47,776 nucleotides of DNA. Source: Alistipes sp. Marseille-P5061. Its GTDB lineage: Bacteria; Bacteroidota; Bacteroidia; Bacteroidales; Rikenellaceae. Of this stretch, positions 32,841 to 41,338 are shown piece after piece; position 1 is the first letter of the stretch; every line of letters starts with the position of its first letter. The stretch spans positions 528,367 through 576,142 of the forward strand of contig NZ_LT985749.1 of assembly GCF_900290115.1 (NCBI RefSeq), written 5' to 3'. Both the position numbers and the translations under genes were made by a program. The notes under the pieces are model-generated. The model was not told the DNA's origin, did not search any database, and saw only the letters and a list, made by a program, of their open reading frames with translations.

Positions 32841-33722
32841 TCACTCGTCCGCCGCCGCTTCGGGCAGGTGCAGTTCGCCCTCCTCCGAGGCGCGCTTGTA
32901 GAGCTCCTCCTCGTGGCGGCGGATGATTTCACCCTGCCGCTGCGTGAAGAGAATCCGGCGGATGGTAGCGCGGACACGCTCCAGCGGCGAAGTCTCGCCC
33001 GCGCGGCAGACCCCCTCGAGCTGGAAGTAGTAGCGCGAACGGTTGTCGCGCATCTCCTGCACGCCGTTCGAGGAGAGCAGCGCATCGTAGTTCTGCGTGC
33101 GGAGCGTCGGCAGATGGCTCAGGAACTCCTGGTAGTCAACCCAATCGCCCTTGAAGTCGGTCACCTCGAACTCGTTCTTCGCGCAGATGTCGCGGAAGTC
33201 CTGCTGCTGGGCCGGACCGCTCGACGACATGAGGCTGCGCAGCTTCTGCGCCTGGCGGTAGCCCGTCGGGAAGCGGACAATCCGGCCGCGTACCAGCGTA
33301 CGGTCGAGCCGGAAGTCACCCTTGTGGGCGTTGTAGTAGGCAGCTATCTCCTCGGGGGTGAAGGCCGTGTCGAGGTTGCGGTCGACGTAGTGCTGCTCGA
33401 GCTTGCGGATGAGCAGCGCCTGGCGGTAGGCCTCCACCTGTTTCTCGATGCCCCCCACCGAGTCGGAGAAGAGCACCTCGGCCTCGTCCAGCTTGAGCTG
33501 CTGCTTGACCCAGCGGTCGATGAAGAGCTTCATGAACGCCACGCTGTCGTCGCCCGAAACTCCCTGGGGAAGATTCGCAACGGCTTCGCGCATACGCAGT
33601 TCGTGCTCGCCGGCACGGGCAAGCACGGCATCGCGGTTGAAGACCCCGGGGGTCTCCTGACAGCCCGCGACGAAGACAACAAGAAGCGCACAAAGCGCCG
33701 TTCTGACGGTCAAACGTTTCAT
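32841..33722 (-). CDS. PrsA/SurA-like foldase lipoprotein
   Basis: A 293-residue lipoprotein with lipobox VFVAGC. It resembles the N-terminal chaperone region of SurA/PrsA-type isomerases: VLARAGEHELRMREAVANLP, then FIDRWVKQQLKLDEAE and a helical stretch ending EEIAAYYNAHKGDFRL. A standard parvulin domain with its GG and GFHI motifs is not clear, so it may be a holdase without isomerase activity. It heads an operon with the SurA-like and OstA-like genes (161 bases to the next). Its -7 box lies only eight bases from the ATG. Confidence 0.8.
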   Translation of the reverse strand: MKRLTVRTALCALLVVFVAGCQETPGVFNRDAVLARAGEHELRMREAVANLPQGVSGDDSVAFMKLFIDRWVKQQLKLDEAEVLFSDSVGGIEKQVEAYRQALLIRKLEQHYVDRNLDTAFTPEEIAAYYNAHKGDFRLDRTLVRGRIVRFPTGYRQAQKLRSLMSSSGPAQQQDFRDICAKNEFEVTDFKGDWVDYQEFLSHLPTLRTQNYDALLSSNGVQEMRDNRSRYYFQLEGVCRAGETSPLERVRATIRRILFTQRQGEIIRRHEEELYKRASEEGELHLPEAAADE

Positions 33723-33730
33723 CGAGAAGG

Positions 33731-33738
33731 CAAAGATA
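33731..33738 (-). promoter_or_regulatory. -7 box of the foldase-SurA-OstA operon
   Basis: TATCTTTG on the minus strand, eight bases before the ATG at 33722. No clear -33 element is seen. As with coaD, the leader would be nearly absent. Confidence 0.6.
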
Positions 33739-33778
33739 CGGTTTTTACCCGTAACTAACGCACGCGCCGCACAGATTA

Positions 33779-34774
33779 TTACGCCGCATTCCGTTTTTTC
33801 TCCGCACGCTCCTCTTTCTCTTCGCGCGAGAGCATCGACAGGGTCCGGCAGACCATGAAACCCGAGACGAGGAAGACAAGCAGCGCCAGGGTGTAGAGCA
33901 GCGCATAGACCGTGCGGTTGCCAATCATGTCGGAGAGCATCTGGTTTTCGCGTCCCATGGCCAGCATGAGGTAGGCCACGCCGTTGTTGAAGGCGTGGAG
34001 GATGATGGCGGGCCAGAGCGAGGCGGTGCGGATGTAGACGAATCCGAGGATGAGGCCCATGATGATGGCGTTGACCATGACGGCCGGGTAGATGTGCACC
34101 ACGCCGAAGATGAGCGACGAGATGAGCCAGCCGGCCACCACGCCGTAGCGGGCGCGGGCCGATTCGAGCAGCACGCCGCGGAAAATCACCTCCTCGAAGA
34201 GCGGCGCCATCACCACCAGCGTCAGCAGCGACCATACGCCGCGGCCGTAGACGTTGGGCACGGCGGGCAGCAGCTCGAGCAGGGGCTCGATGACCAGCGA
34301 GGTGGCGAAGACGAAGAGCACGCCCCAGAGCAGCAGCACGGGGTCCAGCCCCCGCAGCGAGAAGCGCGCCACGATGCGCGGACCGCCCCGGCGGGCGCGG
34401 TAGATGAGGAAGGCGACCAGCGTGAAGGCCATTGCCACGCCGTAGGTCAGGGCGTTGAAATGCGAGACGGTAATCTGCTCGCCCACGCGCACCGCCTCGT
34501 CGGGCGAGTCGAGCAGCGAGGTGTCGGGCATCGGCACACCGGCCAGCAGCGCCACGCCGAGCGCCACGGCCTGGGCGATGAAGAAGATGCCGAAGAAGAC
34601 CAGCAGGTCGACCACCGTGGGGAAGGTCGAACGGCGACCGGATGCGGGGGCCGGCGCGGCTGATTGCGCGGCGCCGGTATTCGGAACGGAGGTCTGCGGG
34701 GCGGCGTCGGAGCGGGTCGTCGTCCGGGGGTTCTGCGGCTCGCCTGCCGGAGCCCCGTGCTCGGTTTTTGCCAT
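33779..34774 (-). CDS. CPBP-family intramembrane metalloprotease
   Basis: A 331-residue membrane protein of the CPBP (CAAX protease and bacteriocin-processing, Abi) family. After a 50-residue Pro/Thr/Ala-rich soluble N terminus come about eight helices with the three family motifs: FEEVIFRG, FGVVHIYP and HAFNNGVAY, whose Glu and His bind the catalytic zinc. Such proteins cleave within membranes, for example processing prenylated proteins or peptides, or give immunity to bacteriocins; the target here is unknown. It has its own promoter and is divergent from parA across a repeat-bearing region. The basic and acidic C terminus (REEKEERAEKKR) is cytosolic. Confidence 0.9.
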   Translation of the reverse strand: MAKTEHGAPAGEPQNPRTTTRSDAAPQTSVPNTGAAQSAAPAPASGRRSTFPTVVDLLVFFGIFFIAQAVALGVALLAGVPMPDTSLLDSPDEAVRVGEQITVSHFNALTYGVAMAFTLVAFLIYRARRGGPRIVARFSLRGLDPVLLLWGVLFVFATSLVIEPLLELLPAVPNVYGRGVWSLLTLVVMAPLFEEVIFRGVLLESARARYGVVAGWLISSLIFGVVHIYPAVMVNAIIMGLILGFVYIRTASLWPAIILHAFNNGVAYLMLAMGRENQMLSDMIGNRTVYALLYTLALLVFLVSGFMVCRTLSMLSREEKEERAEKKRNAA

Positions 34775-34795
34775 GGTTGTATGGAATTTTTCGGG

Positions 34796-34826
34796 TAAAG
34801 ATAATGCAAGTCGCGGGCAAAAGCAA
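34796..34826 (-). promoter_or_regulatory. Promoter of the CPBP protease gene
   Basis: Minus strand: TTG (34826-34824), 20-nt spacer, TATCTTTA (34803-34796), one base off consensus. Confidence 0.65.
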
Positions 34827-34931
34827 GCACTTTTCTCAATTTGCGGCATCTCGTACCGCACCGTCGGTGGTGTCGGGGCGCGCCACAAGCCGCCTGGCGC
34901 GGAACCCCAACGGCACGTCCGGCGCGGAACT

Positions 34932-35080
34932 CCGGCAGCAGCCCGGCGGCACGCCCGGCACAGAGGGTGCAGCGTCCCCGGCGCAGTGGGGTGCAGAGTC
35001 CCGGCGGGACACCCCGCTCGGAACACCGGCAGCAGCCCGGCGGCATGCCCGGCACAGAGGGTGCAGCGTCCCCGGCGCAG
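34932..35080. repeat. 94-base-period direct repeat upstream of parA
   Basis: A 55-base unit at 34932-34986 recurs at 35026-35080 with a single C/T difference; it begins CCGGCAGCAGCCCGGCGGCA. The spacer contains related CCCGGCGGGACACC sequence. The region from 34827 to 35210 is otherwise empty of supported genes. Confidence 0.85.
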
Positions 35081-35232
35081 GGGCGCAGCGGCACGCCTCC
35101 GGGAGAGCCGCCGAAGACGTCGCGCCCCGCCGGGAGCGGGGTCGCTCCGGGCTCGCGGATGATTCTCAGCGTATTGGAGCCGGCGTGCGACGCATTTTTA
35201 CGGCACGGTGATGGAATTCCGCGGAAAATCAC

Positions 35233-35240
35233 TAAATTTG
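35233..35240 (+). promoter_or_regulatory. -7 box of the parA operon
   Basis: TAAATTTG, 25 bases before the ATG at 35266. The -33 element is not clear. Confidence 0.55.
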
Positions 35241-35265
35241 CCCGATTGTAATTGTGAACGGAAAC

Positions 35266-36078
35266 ATGGGAAAGGTAATCGCTTTGGCCAATCAGAAAGG
35301 CGGCGTGGGCAAGACGACCACGGCCATCAACCTCGCGGCCTCGCTGGCCCTGCTGGGCAAGAACGTCCTGCTGCTGGATGCCGACCCGCAGGCGAACGCC
35401 ACCTCGGGGCTGGGCTTCGACATCGACCTCGAAGGCATCTACGAGTGCATCACCGGCTCGCGCAAGGCCTCGGAGGTCATCCTCCAGAGCCCCGACATCA
35501 AGCGGCTGTGGCTGCTCCCCTCGTCGATTGACCTGGTGGCGGCCGACACCGAGCTGCCGAAGATGGAGAATGCCCACCACGTGATGAAGCGGGTGGTCGA
35601 CGAGGTGCGCGACCGCTTCGACTACATCTTCATCGACTGCTCGCCCTCGCTGGGCTACACGACGGTCAACATCCTGACGGCCGCCGACTCGGTGCTCATC
35701 CCCGTGCAGTGCGAATACCTCGCGCTCGAGGGGCTCTCCAAACTGCTCAACACGCTCAAGAAGGTGAAGAGCGGGCTCAACCCCGGGCTCGAAATCGAGG
35801 GCTTCCTGCTGACGATGTACATGCGCAACCGGCTGAACAACCAGGTGGTGAACGAGGTGCGGCAGCACTTCGGCGATTTGGCCTACGACACAATAATCCA
35901 GCGCAATATCCGTTTGGGAGAAGCCCCCTCGCACGGCAAGCCCGTCATGCTCTACGACGCGAGCGCCACGGGGTCGGAGAACTACCTGACGCTGGCGCGC
36001 GAGTTCCTCAAGCGCAACCGTCCGGCTCAGGAGGCTGCCACGGAGCCATCCGGCGAGGAGGCCGCGCAGCAGCAATAG
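35266..36078 (+). CDS. parA: Chromosome partitioning ATPase ParA (Soj)
   Basis: A 270-residue ParA-type P-loop ATPase that binds DNA as an ATP dimer and moves ParB-parS complexes during chromosome segregation. Visible are the deviant Walker A KGGVGKTT (residues 11-18), Walker A' [12 protein letters not shown], and Walker [10 protein letters not shown]. An in-frame GTG at 35254 exists, but the ATG at 35266 gives the usual start [13 protein letters not shown]. The C-terminal tail ([14 protein letters not shown]) is variable. The gene is followed by parB after 170 bases of GC-rich spacer with CGCAGAGAGG twice. No copy of the usual parS sequence was found nearby. Confidence 0.95.
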   Translation: MGKVIALANQKGGVGKTTTAINLAASLALLGKNVLLLDADPQANATSGLGFDIDLEGIYECITGSRKASEVILQSPDIKRLWLLPSSIDLVAADTELPKMENAHHVMKRVVDEVRDRFDYIFIDCSPSLGYTTVNILTAADSVLIPVQCEYLALEGLSKLLNTLKKVKSGLNPGLEIEGFLLTMYMRNRLNNQVVNEVRQHFGDLAYDTIIQRNIRLGEAPSHGKPVMLYDASATGSENYLTLAREFLKRNRPAQEAATEPSGEEAAQQQ

Positions 36079-36248
36079 CCCGCCCGGAAGGGGCCGGAGC
36101 CCGGAGGCGGGAACCTCCCGCGCAGAGAGGAAAGCCGGAGCCGGAAGACGCCCACCGCAGAGAGGGCCGCGCACCGGATAAGGCCGCACCGCCCGTACAG
36201 AGGCGCCGTACCGCCGCAAGAAGTACCGAATACAGAAAACAGACGATA

Positions 36249-37124
36249 ATGAAACCACAGAAGGGATTAGGACGCGGGCTGGACGCCATCTTCGGCGCCG
36301 AAAAGCTCGACGTCAAACTCAAACCGATGACCGAGATGGCCGAAATCGCCGTCGCGGACATCATTCCCAACCCCACGCAGCCCCGCACGCAGTTCGACGA
36401 GGAGGCGCTCGACGAACTGGCCGACTCGATTCGCCAGCTGGGCGTCATCCAGCCCGTGACGGTCAAGCGCGCCGAGGGAGGCAAATACATCCTCATCAGC
36501 GGCGAGCGCCGCTGGCGTGCGGCCCAGCGTGCCGACATTGCCACCCTGCCGGCCTACATCCGCGAGGTGGACGACGAGAACCTCCACGCCATGGCCCTGG
36601 TGGAGAACATCCAGCGCCAGGACCTCAACGCCATTGAAATCGCGCTGGGCATGCAGCGCCTCATCGACGAGTGCCACCTCACGCAGGACGCCCTCTCGGA
36701 GAAGGTGGGCAAGAAGCGCTCCTCGGTGTCGAACTACCTGCGCCTGCTCAAGCTCCCCGACGAGGTGCAGCTCGCCCTCAAGGAGGGGCTCATCTCGATG
36801 GGCCACGCCAAGGCCATCGCCGGGGCGCCGGCCGAAGAGCAGCTGCGCGTGCTGAAGCGCTGCGTCAAGAAGGGGCTCTCGGTGCGCCAGGTCGAGGAGC
36901 TCGTGCGCACGCTCTGCGACGAGGCATCGCGCAGCAAGGAGCCGGCGGCCGACGAGGAGGAGTATCCCGAGAGCTACTCGCGTCTGGTCGAGCAGCTCGA
37001 GAAGCTCTTCACGGAGGACATCAGCATCAAACGCTCGAAAAACGGCGGCGGCAAAATCGTCATCGGCTTTGCCGACGACCGCGACATCGAAAACTTCCTC
37101 GAACGCTTCGGCAAACGCTCCTGA
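36249..37124 (+). CDS. parB: Chromosome partitioning protein ParB
   Basis: A 291-residue ParB/Spo0J CTPase that loads on parS and slides along DNA. It begins with the typical KGLGRGLDAIFG. The CTP-binding segment follows: NPTQPRTQFDEEALDELADSI, GGKYILISGERRWRAAQ, and MALVENIQRQDLNAIEIA. Then comes the helix-turn-helix parS-binding region LSEKVGKKRSSVSNYLRLLKLP, and a C-terminal dimer domain. It acts with the ParA just upstream. The start follows an A-rich leader. Downstream, the DUF5683 gene begins six bases after the stop. Confidence 0.95.
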   Translation: MKPQKGLGRGLDAIFGAEKLDVKLKPMTEMAEIAVADIIPNPTQPRTQFDEEALDELADSIRQLGVIQPVTVKRAEGGKYILISGERRWRAAQRADIATLPAYIREVDDENLHAMALVENIQRQDLNAIEIALGMQRLIDECHLTQDALSEKVGKKRSSVSNYLRLLKLPDEVQLALKEGLISMGHAKAIAGAPAEEQLRVLKRCVKKGLSVRQVEELVRTLCDEASRSKEPAADEEEYPESYSRLVEQLEKLFTEDISIKRSKNGGGKIVIGFADDRDIENFLERFGKRS

Positions 37125-37130
37125 GACCCC

Positions 37131-38306
37131 ATGGCGGCACTTCGGTTCAAAACGGCGCTGCTGGCGCTTCTCGCACTCCTGCTCGGCTCGACGGCCGCGG
37201 CCCAATCGCCGCTGCGAAGCAAGCGCGGCCCCCGCACCATCGTGCGCGGTGGCATGTTCCAACGCGCCGATTCGCTGCAGCTGCGCGCCGATTCGCTCGC
37301 CCGGGCGGCTCTGGCCCGCGAAATCGACTCGATGCTGGCCGCCGACTTCACGGCCGACTCGCTCGTGGTCACGGCGCTGCGCACCGACGACATCGCCCGC
37401 ACCGACTCGCTGCTGCGCGACTCGCTCTCGGGCCGCCGCTCGCTGCTGGCCGCCGACTCGACACGCCGTCGCGGCTGGCTGATGAGCGACTCAATGTCGC
37501 TCTCGAAGGTCTGCTGGCTCTCGACCGTGCTGCCCGGATACGGCCAAATCTACAACAAGCAGTACTGGAAGCTGCCGATTCTCTACGGACTGGTGGGCGG
37601 CGGTCTGGCGCTCTACATCAACGAGAGCCGCACCTACAAGCCCCTGCGCCGCAAGTTCGACGCCATCACCGACGTGAGCATGGTCCGCACGCCGGAGCTC
37701 AACGCACTGCAGCAGAAGATGATACGGAGCAACACACGCCGGCAGCTCTACCTCGGCATCACGATTGCCTCCTACATCTACTTCATCGGCGACGCGGCGG
37801 TGAACTACTCGACCAACGAGGTCTCGAACGTCAAGAAGGCGACCACGCTGGCCTGCATCTGTCCGGGTGCCGGCCAGATTTACAACAAGAGCTACTGGAA
37901 GGTGCCCTTCGTGGTGGGCGGATTCGCCACGCTGATTTACTGCATCGACTGGAACAACCGCGGCTACCAGCGCTTCAAGAAGGCCTACAGCCTGCGCGCC
38001 GACTACGACAACCACCCCGAGGCCTACCCCAACGGCTCGACCGACGAGTTCGGCGGCCGCTACTCGGCAACCTTCCTCAAGAACCTCAAGGACAGCTACC
38101 GCCGCAACCGCGACCTCTGCATCATCATCACGGCGGGTCTCTACGTGCTCCAGATTATCGACGCGCACGTGGATGCCCACCTGAAGGACTACGACATTTC
38201 GGACGACCTCTCGATGAACCTCGAGCCGATGGTCGACTATACATACGTTCCGACGGCAAGCGGCCACCGCCCCGTCTTCGGATTCAACCTGAGCCTGAAT
38301 TTCTAA
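37131..38306 (+). CDS. DUF5683 protein, secreted or membrane-anchored
   Basis: A 391-residue protein. The first 25 residues are a signal peptide ending in AAAQ. Residues 45-125 are rich in Asp-Ser-Leu/Met/Thr triplets (eight of them). The DUF5683 domain holds an internal duplication: LPGYGQIYNKQYWKLP and CPGAGQIYNKSYWKVP, each followed by hydrophobic helices. The protein ends as FNLSLNF, with a terminal Phe like outer membrane proteins. The function is not known. Placement between parB and a cell-wall transglycosylase is common in Bacteroidota and suggests an envelope or cell division role. Confidence 0.85.
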   Translation: MAALRFKTALLALLALLLGSTAAAQSPLRSKRGPRTIVRGGMFQRADSLQLRADSLARAALAREIDSMLAADFTADSLVVTALRTDDIARTDSLLRDSLSGRRSLLAADSTRRRGWLMSDSMSLSKVCWLSTVLPGYGQIYNKQYWKLPILYGLVGGGLALYINESRTYKPLRRKFDAITDVSMVRTPELNALQQKMIRSNTRRQLYLGITIASYIYFIGDAAVNYSTNEVSNVKKATTLACICPGAGQIYNKSYWKVPFVVGGFATLIYCIDWNNRGYQRFKKAYSLRADYDNHPEAYPNGSTDEFGGRYSATFLKNLKDSYRRNRDLCIIITAGLYVLQIIDAHVDAHLKDYDISDDLSMNLEPMVDYTYVPTASGHRPVFGFNLSLNF

Positions 38307-38309
38307 TCC

Positions 38310-39692
38310 ATGAGAATCTTCGCAACACTGACGCTGCTGGGCCTGCTGGCCGGGACCGCAACCGCAAACACCCTCGACCGCAAACCCCGCAGAAAACGCT
38401 CCACGAAAACCGAGCAGACCACCCCGCAGCCCGCCCAGGAGAGCCGGCCGGCCGCCCCTGCCCCCGCGGAGCCCGAACCCGAAGATTCGTCCCTGGCAAA
38501 GCGCACCCCGCGCACGTGGTGCGACACGACGGCATCGCGCGACCTCACCCCGCAGCAAATCGACTCGCTGGCGGCCGTATGGCAGGAGCAGCGGCGGCTG
38601 GAGGCCTTCGAGAGCTTCTTCCGGGAGTTCGTCGCCGACGTGCCGGCAGGCGAAGAGGCGCCGGGCGACTCGCTCTACGTCGAGCGGCTGCGGGCGTTGG
38701 CCTCACCCATCGAGCTCCCCTTCAACGCCATCGTCAAGGGCTACATCAACCGCTATACCAGCTCGCAGTACGGCACGATGAGCCGCATCCTGGCCATGTC
38801 GCGCTACTACTTTCCGCTCATCGAGGACGAGCTGCTGCGCGAAGGGCTCCCCATCGAGCTGCGCGCGCTGCCGATTATCGAGTCGGCCCTCTCGACGACG
38901 GCCGTATCGCCCATGGGGGCCGTCGGACTGTGGCAGTTCATGCCCACGACGGGCAAGAGCTACGGACTGGAGGTCAACTCGCTCGTCGACGAGCGGCGCG
39001 ACCCGCTGCTGGCCACCCGCGCCGCCTGCCGCTATCTGAAGGACCTCTACAACATCTACCACGACTGGACGCTCGCCATCGCGGCCTACAACTGCGGCCC
39101 GGGCAACGTCAACAAGGCCATCGCCCGCTCGGGCGGCAAGACCTTCTGGGACATCTACAACTATCTGCCCCGCGAGACGCGCGGCTACGTTCCGGCCTTC
39201 ATCGGCGCGACCTACGGCTACGCCTACCACCGCCAGCACGGCATCGAACCGGCCGAGACGCCGCTGCCGCTGGCCACCGACACGCTCCACGTCAACCGCA
39301 TCCTCCACCTGGGGCAGATTGCCTCGACCATCGACATCCCGCTCGAGACGCTGCGCGAGCTCAACCCGCAGTACAAGCTCGACATCATCCCGGCCACGAC
39401 CAAGAGCTACACGCTCACGCTGCCCCAGCGCAGCGTGGCCGACTACATCGCCCACGAGCAGGAGATTTTCGCCAAGGATTCGGCCTATCTGAAGGAGTAC
39501 ATCAATCCGGCAAACCTCGACAAGAAGCGCCAGCAGCGCACCGGCACGGTCTACGTCGTCAAGCGGGGCGACACGCTGGGGGCCATCGCCCGCCGCTACC
39601 GCGTCACCACGGCCCAGCTGATGCGCTGGAACGGCATCCGAAATGCCCACAAGCTGCGCATCGGCCAGCGGCTCCGCATCGAAGGGAGGTAA
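38310..39692 (+). CDS. MltD-like lytic transglycosylase with LysM domain
   Basis: A 460-residue envelope enzyme that cleaves the glycan chain of peptidoglycan, forming 1,6-anhydro ends. The signal MRIFATLTLLGLLAGTATA is followed by a basic, Pro/Ala-rich linker. The SLT catalytic domain has LPIIESALS with the catalytic glutamate, then SPMGAVGLWQFMPTTGKSYGL and IAAYNCGPGNV. The C-terminal LysM repeat (VYVVKRGDTLGAIARRYRVTTAQLMRWNG) binds peptidoglycan. It lies three bases after DUF5683 and five bases before mnmE, so all are likely one transcript. Confidence 0.93.
   Translation: MRIFATLTLLGLLAGTATANTLDRKPRRKRSTKTEQTTPQPAQESRPAAPAPAEPEPEDSSLAKRTPRTWCDTTASRDLTPQQIDSLAAVWQEQRRLEAFESFFREFVADVPAGEEAPGDSLYVERLRALASPIELPFNAIVKGYINRYTSSQYGTMSRILAMSRYYFPLIEDELLREGLPIELRALPIIESALSTTAVSPMGAVGLWQFMPTTGKSYGLEVNSLVDERRDPLLATRAACRYLKDLYNIYHDWTLAIAAYNCGPGNVNKAIARSGGKTFWDIYNYLPRETRGYVPAFIGATYGYAYHRQHGIEPAETPLPLATDTLHVNRILHLGQIASTIDIPLETLRELNPQYKLDIIPATTKSYTLTLPQRSVADYIAHEQEIFAKDSAYLKEYINPANLDKKRQQRTGTVYVVKRGDTLGAIARRYRVTTAQLMRWNGIRNAHKLRIGQRLRIEGR
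39684..39690 (+). promoter_or_regulatory. Shine-Dalgarno site of mnmE
   Basis: GGGAGGT lies six bases before the ATG at 39697, inside the last codons of the transglycosylase gene. A strong site of this kind is unusual in the group and fixes the mnmE start. Confidence 0.6.
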
Positions 39693-39696
39693 CACC

Positions 39697-41274
39697 ATGC
39701 TTCACGACCACGATACCATTGTCGCTCCGGCCACCCCGACCGGCGGAGCGATTGCCGTCGTCCGCGTAAGCGGCAGCGGGGCCATCGAGACGGTGGAGCG
39801 CATCTTCCGGGGACGCCGCCCGCTGAGCGAGGCGGCCGGCTATACGCTCCACCGCGGCACCATCAGCGACGGCGCACGGCTCATCGACGACGTGCTGGTC
39901 TCGCTCTTCCGCGCCCCGCACTCCTACACGGGCGAGGACTCGGTCGAGATTTCGTGCCACGGCTCGGCCTACGTCGTCTCGGAGATTCTGCGGCTGCTGC
40001 TCGACGCCGGGGCCCGCATGGCCACGCCCGGGGAGTTCACGCTGCGGGCCTTCCTGGCCGGCAAGCTCGACCTGGCGCAGGCCGAGGCGGTCGTCGACCT
40101 GATTGCCTCCTCGTCGAGGGCCGCCCATACGCTCGCCGCAGGGCAGCTGCGGGGCGGTTTCTCGAAGCGGCTCGACCATCTGCGCGGGGAGCTACTGCAC
40201 CTCGCCTCGCTGCTCGAACTGGAGCTCGACTTCTCGGAGGAGGATGTGGAGTTCGCCGACCGGCGGAAGCTGCGCTGCACGATGGAGGAGATTCTGTCTG
40301 AGATTCTTCGTCTGAGGGGCTCCTTCGCGCTGGGAAGCGCCCTGAAAGAGGGCATTCCGGTGGCGATTGTCGGCGCGCCGAACGTCGGCAAGAGCACGCT
40401 GCTCAACCGGCTGCTGAACGAGGACAGGGCGATGGTCTCCGAGATTGCCGGAACGACACGCGACCTGATTGAGGAGCAGACCGTCATCGACGGCGTCCGC
40501 TTCCGCTTCATCGACACGGCGGGCATCCGCGCGACGGACGACCGGCTCGAACGGATGGGCATCGAACGCACCCGTGCCGGCATCGCCCGCGCCCGCATCG
40601 TCGTGCGGCTTGTCGACGCCACCACACTGGCACCGGCCGACTCCGCCCGGACAGAGGCTGCGGCCAATCCTCCCCACACACATTCAGCCACCGCGGCCGG
40701 CGACAACACGGCAGCCGCCGGCACCCATGTCAATGCTGCGGCGGACAACATCGCGACAGCCGCCATCTCCGACACACACAATGCCCCTGCGGCGGGGAGC
40801 CAGACCGCACCCGAAGGAACGACAGCCGCCACCGCCCGTGACGCACACGAAGACGGGGCCACGCTGCGGCTTCCCGAGCCCGAGTTCACGCTGCGGCCCG
40901 AACAGCGGCTGCTCACGGTGGTCAACAAGCTCGACATGCGCCCCGGGGTGACGCTGCCCGAGGGGGTCATCGGCATCTCGGCCAAGCGGGGCGAGGGCAT
41001 CGACCTTCTGCGCCACAGGCTGCGGGAGCAGGTCGACACGGCGGCACTCGAACAGGGCGACACGGTGGTCTCGAACGGCCGCCACTACGAGGCGCTGACG
41101 GCGGCCGAGCGAGCGCTCGAGGAGGCGCTGCGGGGCTGCGACGCGATGCTCACGGCCGACCTGCTGAGCGAGGAGATTCGCCAGGTCATCTTCCATCTGG
41201 GCACCATCACGGGTCAAATCACCACGGACGAGATTCTTGGAAATATCTTCTCAAAATTTTGTATTGGCAAATAA
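39697..41274 (+). CDS. mnmE: tRNA uridine-5-carboxymethylaminomethyl modification GTPase MnmE
   Basis: With MnmG, MnmE makes the cmnm5 modification at the wobble uridine of several tRNAs. An N-terminal formyl-THF-binding domain (TIVAPATPTGGAIAVVRVSG) and a helical domain surround the G domain: G1 GAPNVGKST (near 226), G3 DTAG (near 273), G4 NKLD (near 410), and the essential C-terminal FCIGK. The protein has 525 residues against the usual 450-470. The excess is an insertion at about residues 315-390, between G3 and G4, made mostly of Ala, Thr, His, Asn and Gly. The reading frame is intact and all G motifs are present, so the enzyme is probably active. Confidence 0.95.
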   Translation: MLHDHDTIVAPATPTGGAIAVVRVSGSGAIETVERIFRGRRPLSEAAGYTLHRGTISDGARLIDDVLVSLFRAPHSYTGEDSVEISCHGSAYVVSEILRLLLDAGARMATPGEFTLRAFLAGKLDLAQAEAVVDLIASSSRAAHTLAAGQLRGGFSKRLDHLRGELLHLASLLELELDFSEEDVEFADRRKLRCTMEEILSEILRLRGSFALGSALKEGIPVAIVGAPNVGKSTLLNRLLNEDRAMVSEIAGTTRDLIEEQTVIDGVRFRFIDTAGIRATDDRLERMGIERTRAGIARARIVVRLVDATTLAPADSARTEAAANPPHTHSATAAGDNTAAAGTHVNAAADNIATAAISDTHNAPAAGSQTAPEGTTAATARDAHEDGATLRLPEPEFTLRPEQRLLTVVNKLDMRPGVTLPEGVIGISAKRGEGIDLLRHRLREQVDTAALEQGDTVVSNGRHYEALTAAERALEEALRGCDAMLTADLLSEEIRQVIFHLGTITGQITTDEILGNIFSKFCIGK

Positions 41275-41296
41275 GAGCTATATCGGCTCAAAAACG

Positions 41297-41328
41297 AACA
41301 AGGCGCTTCGGAGGAGCGCCTTGTTTTT
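41297..41328 (+). terminator. Terminator of the parA-mnmE operon
   Basis: AACAAGGCGC (41297-41306) pairs with GCGCCTTGTT (41316-41325) and is followed by TTT. It also marks the end of the GC-rich core; AT-richer DNA begins just after. Confidence 0.85.
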
Positions 41329-41338
41329 AGAATATTCA

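Noticed and set aside
34900..35090. The 94-base repeat as a CRISPR array
   Set aside because: Only two units, a 55-base repeat that is too long and itself GC-rich and low in complexity, similar spacer sequence, and no cas genes in the window.
35578..35583. CACGTG inside parA as a possible parS site
   Set aside because: The flanks do not match the usual TGTTnCACGTGnAACA-like palindrome; only the six central bases agree.
36671..39769. A plus-strand open frame of more than 1000 codons across parB, DUF5683 and the transglycosylase
   Set aside because: It lies out of frame with three recognisable genes, is rich in Arg, Pro, Ala and His and shows no domain.
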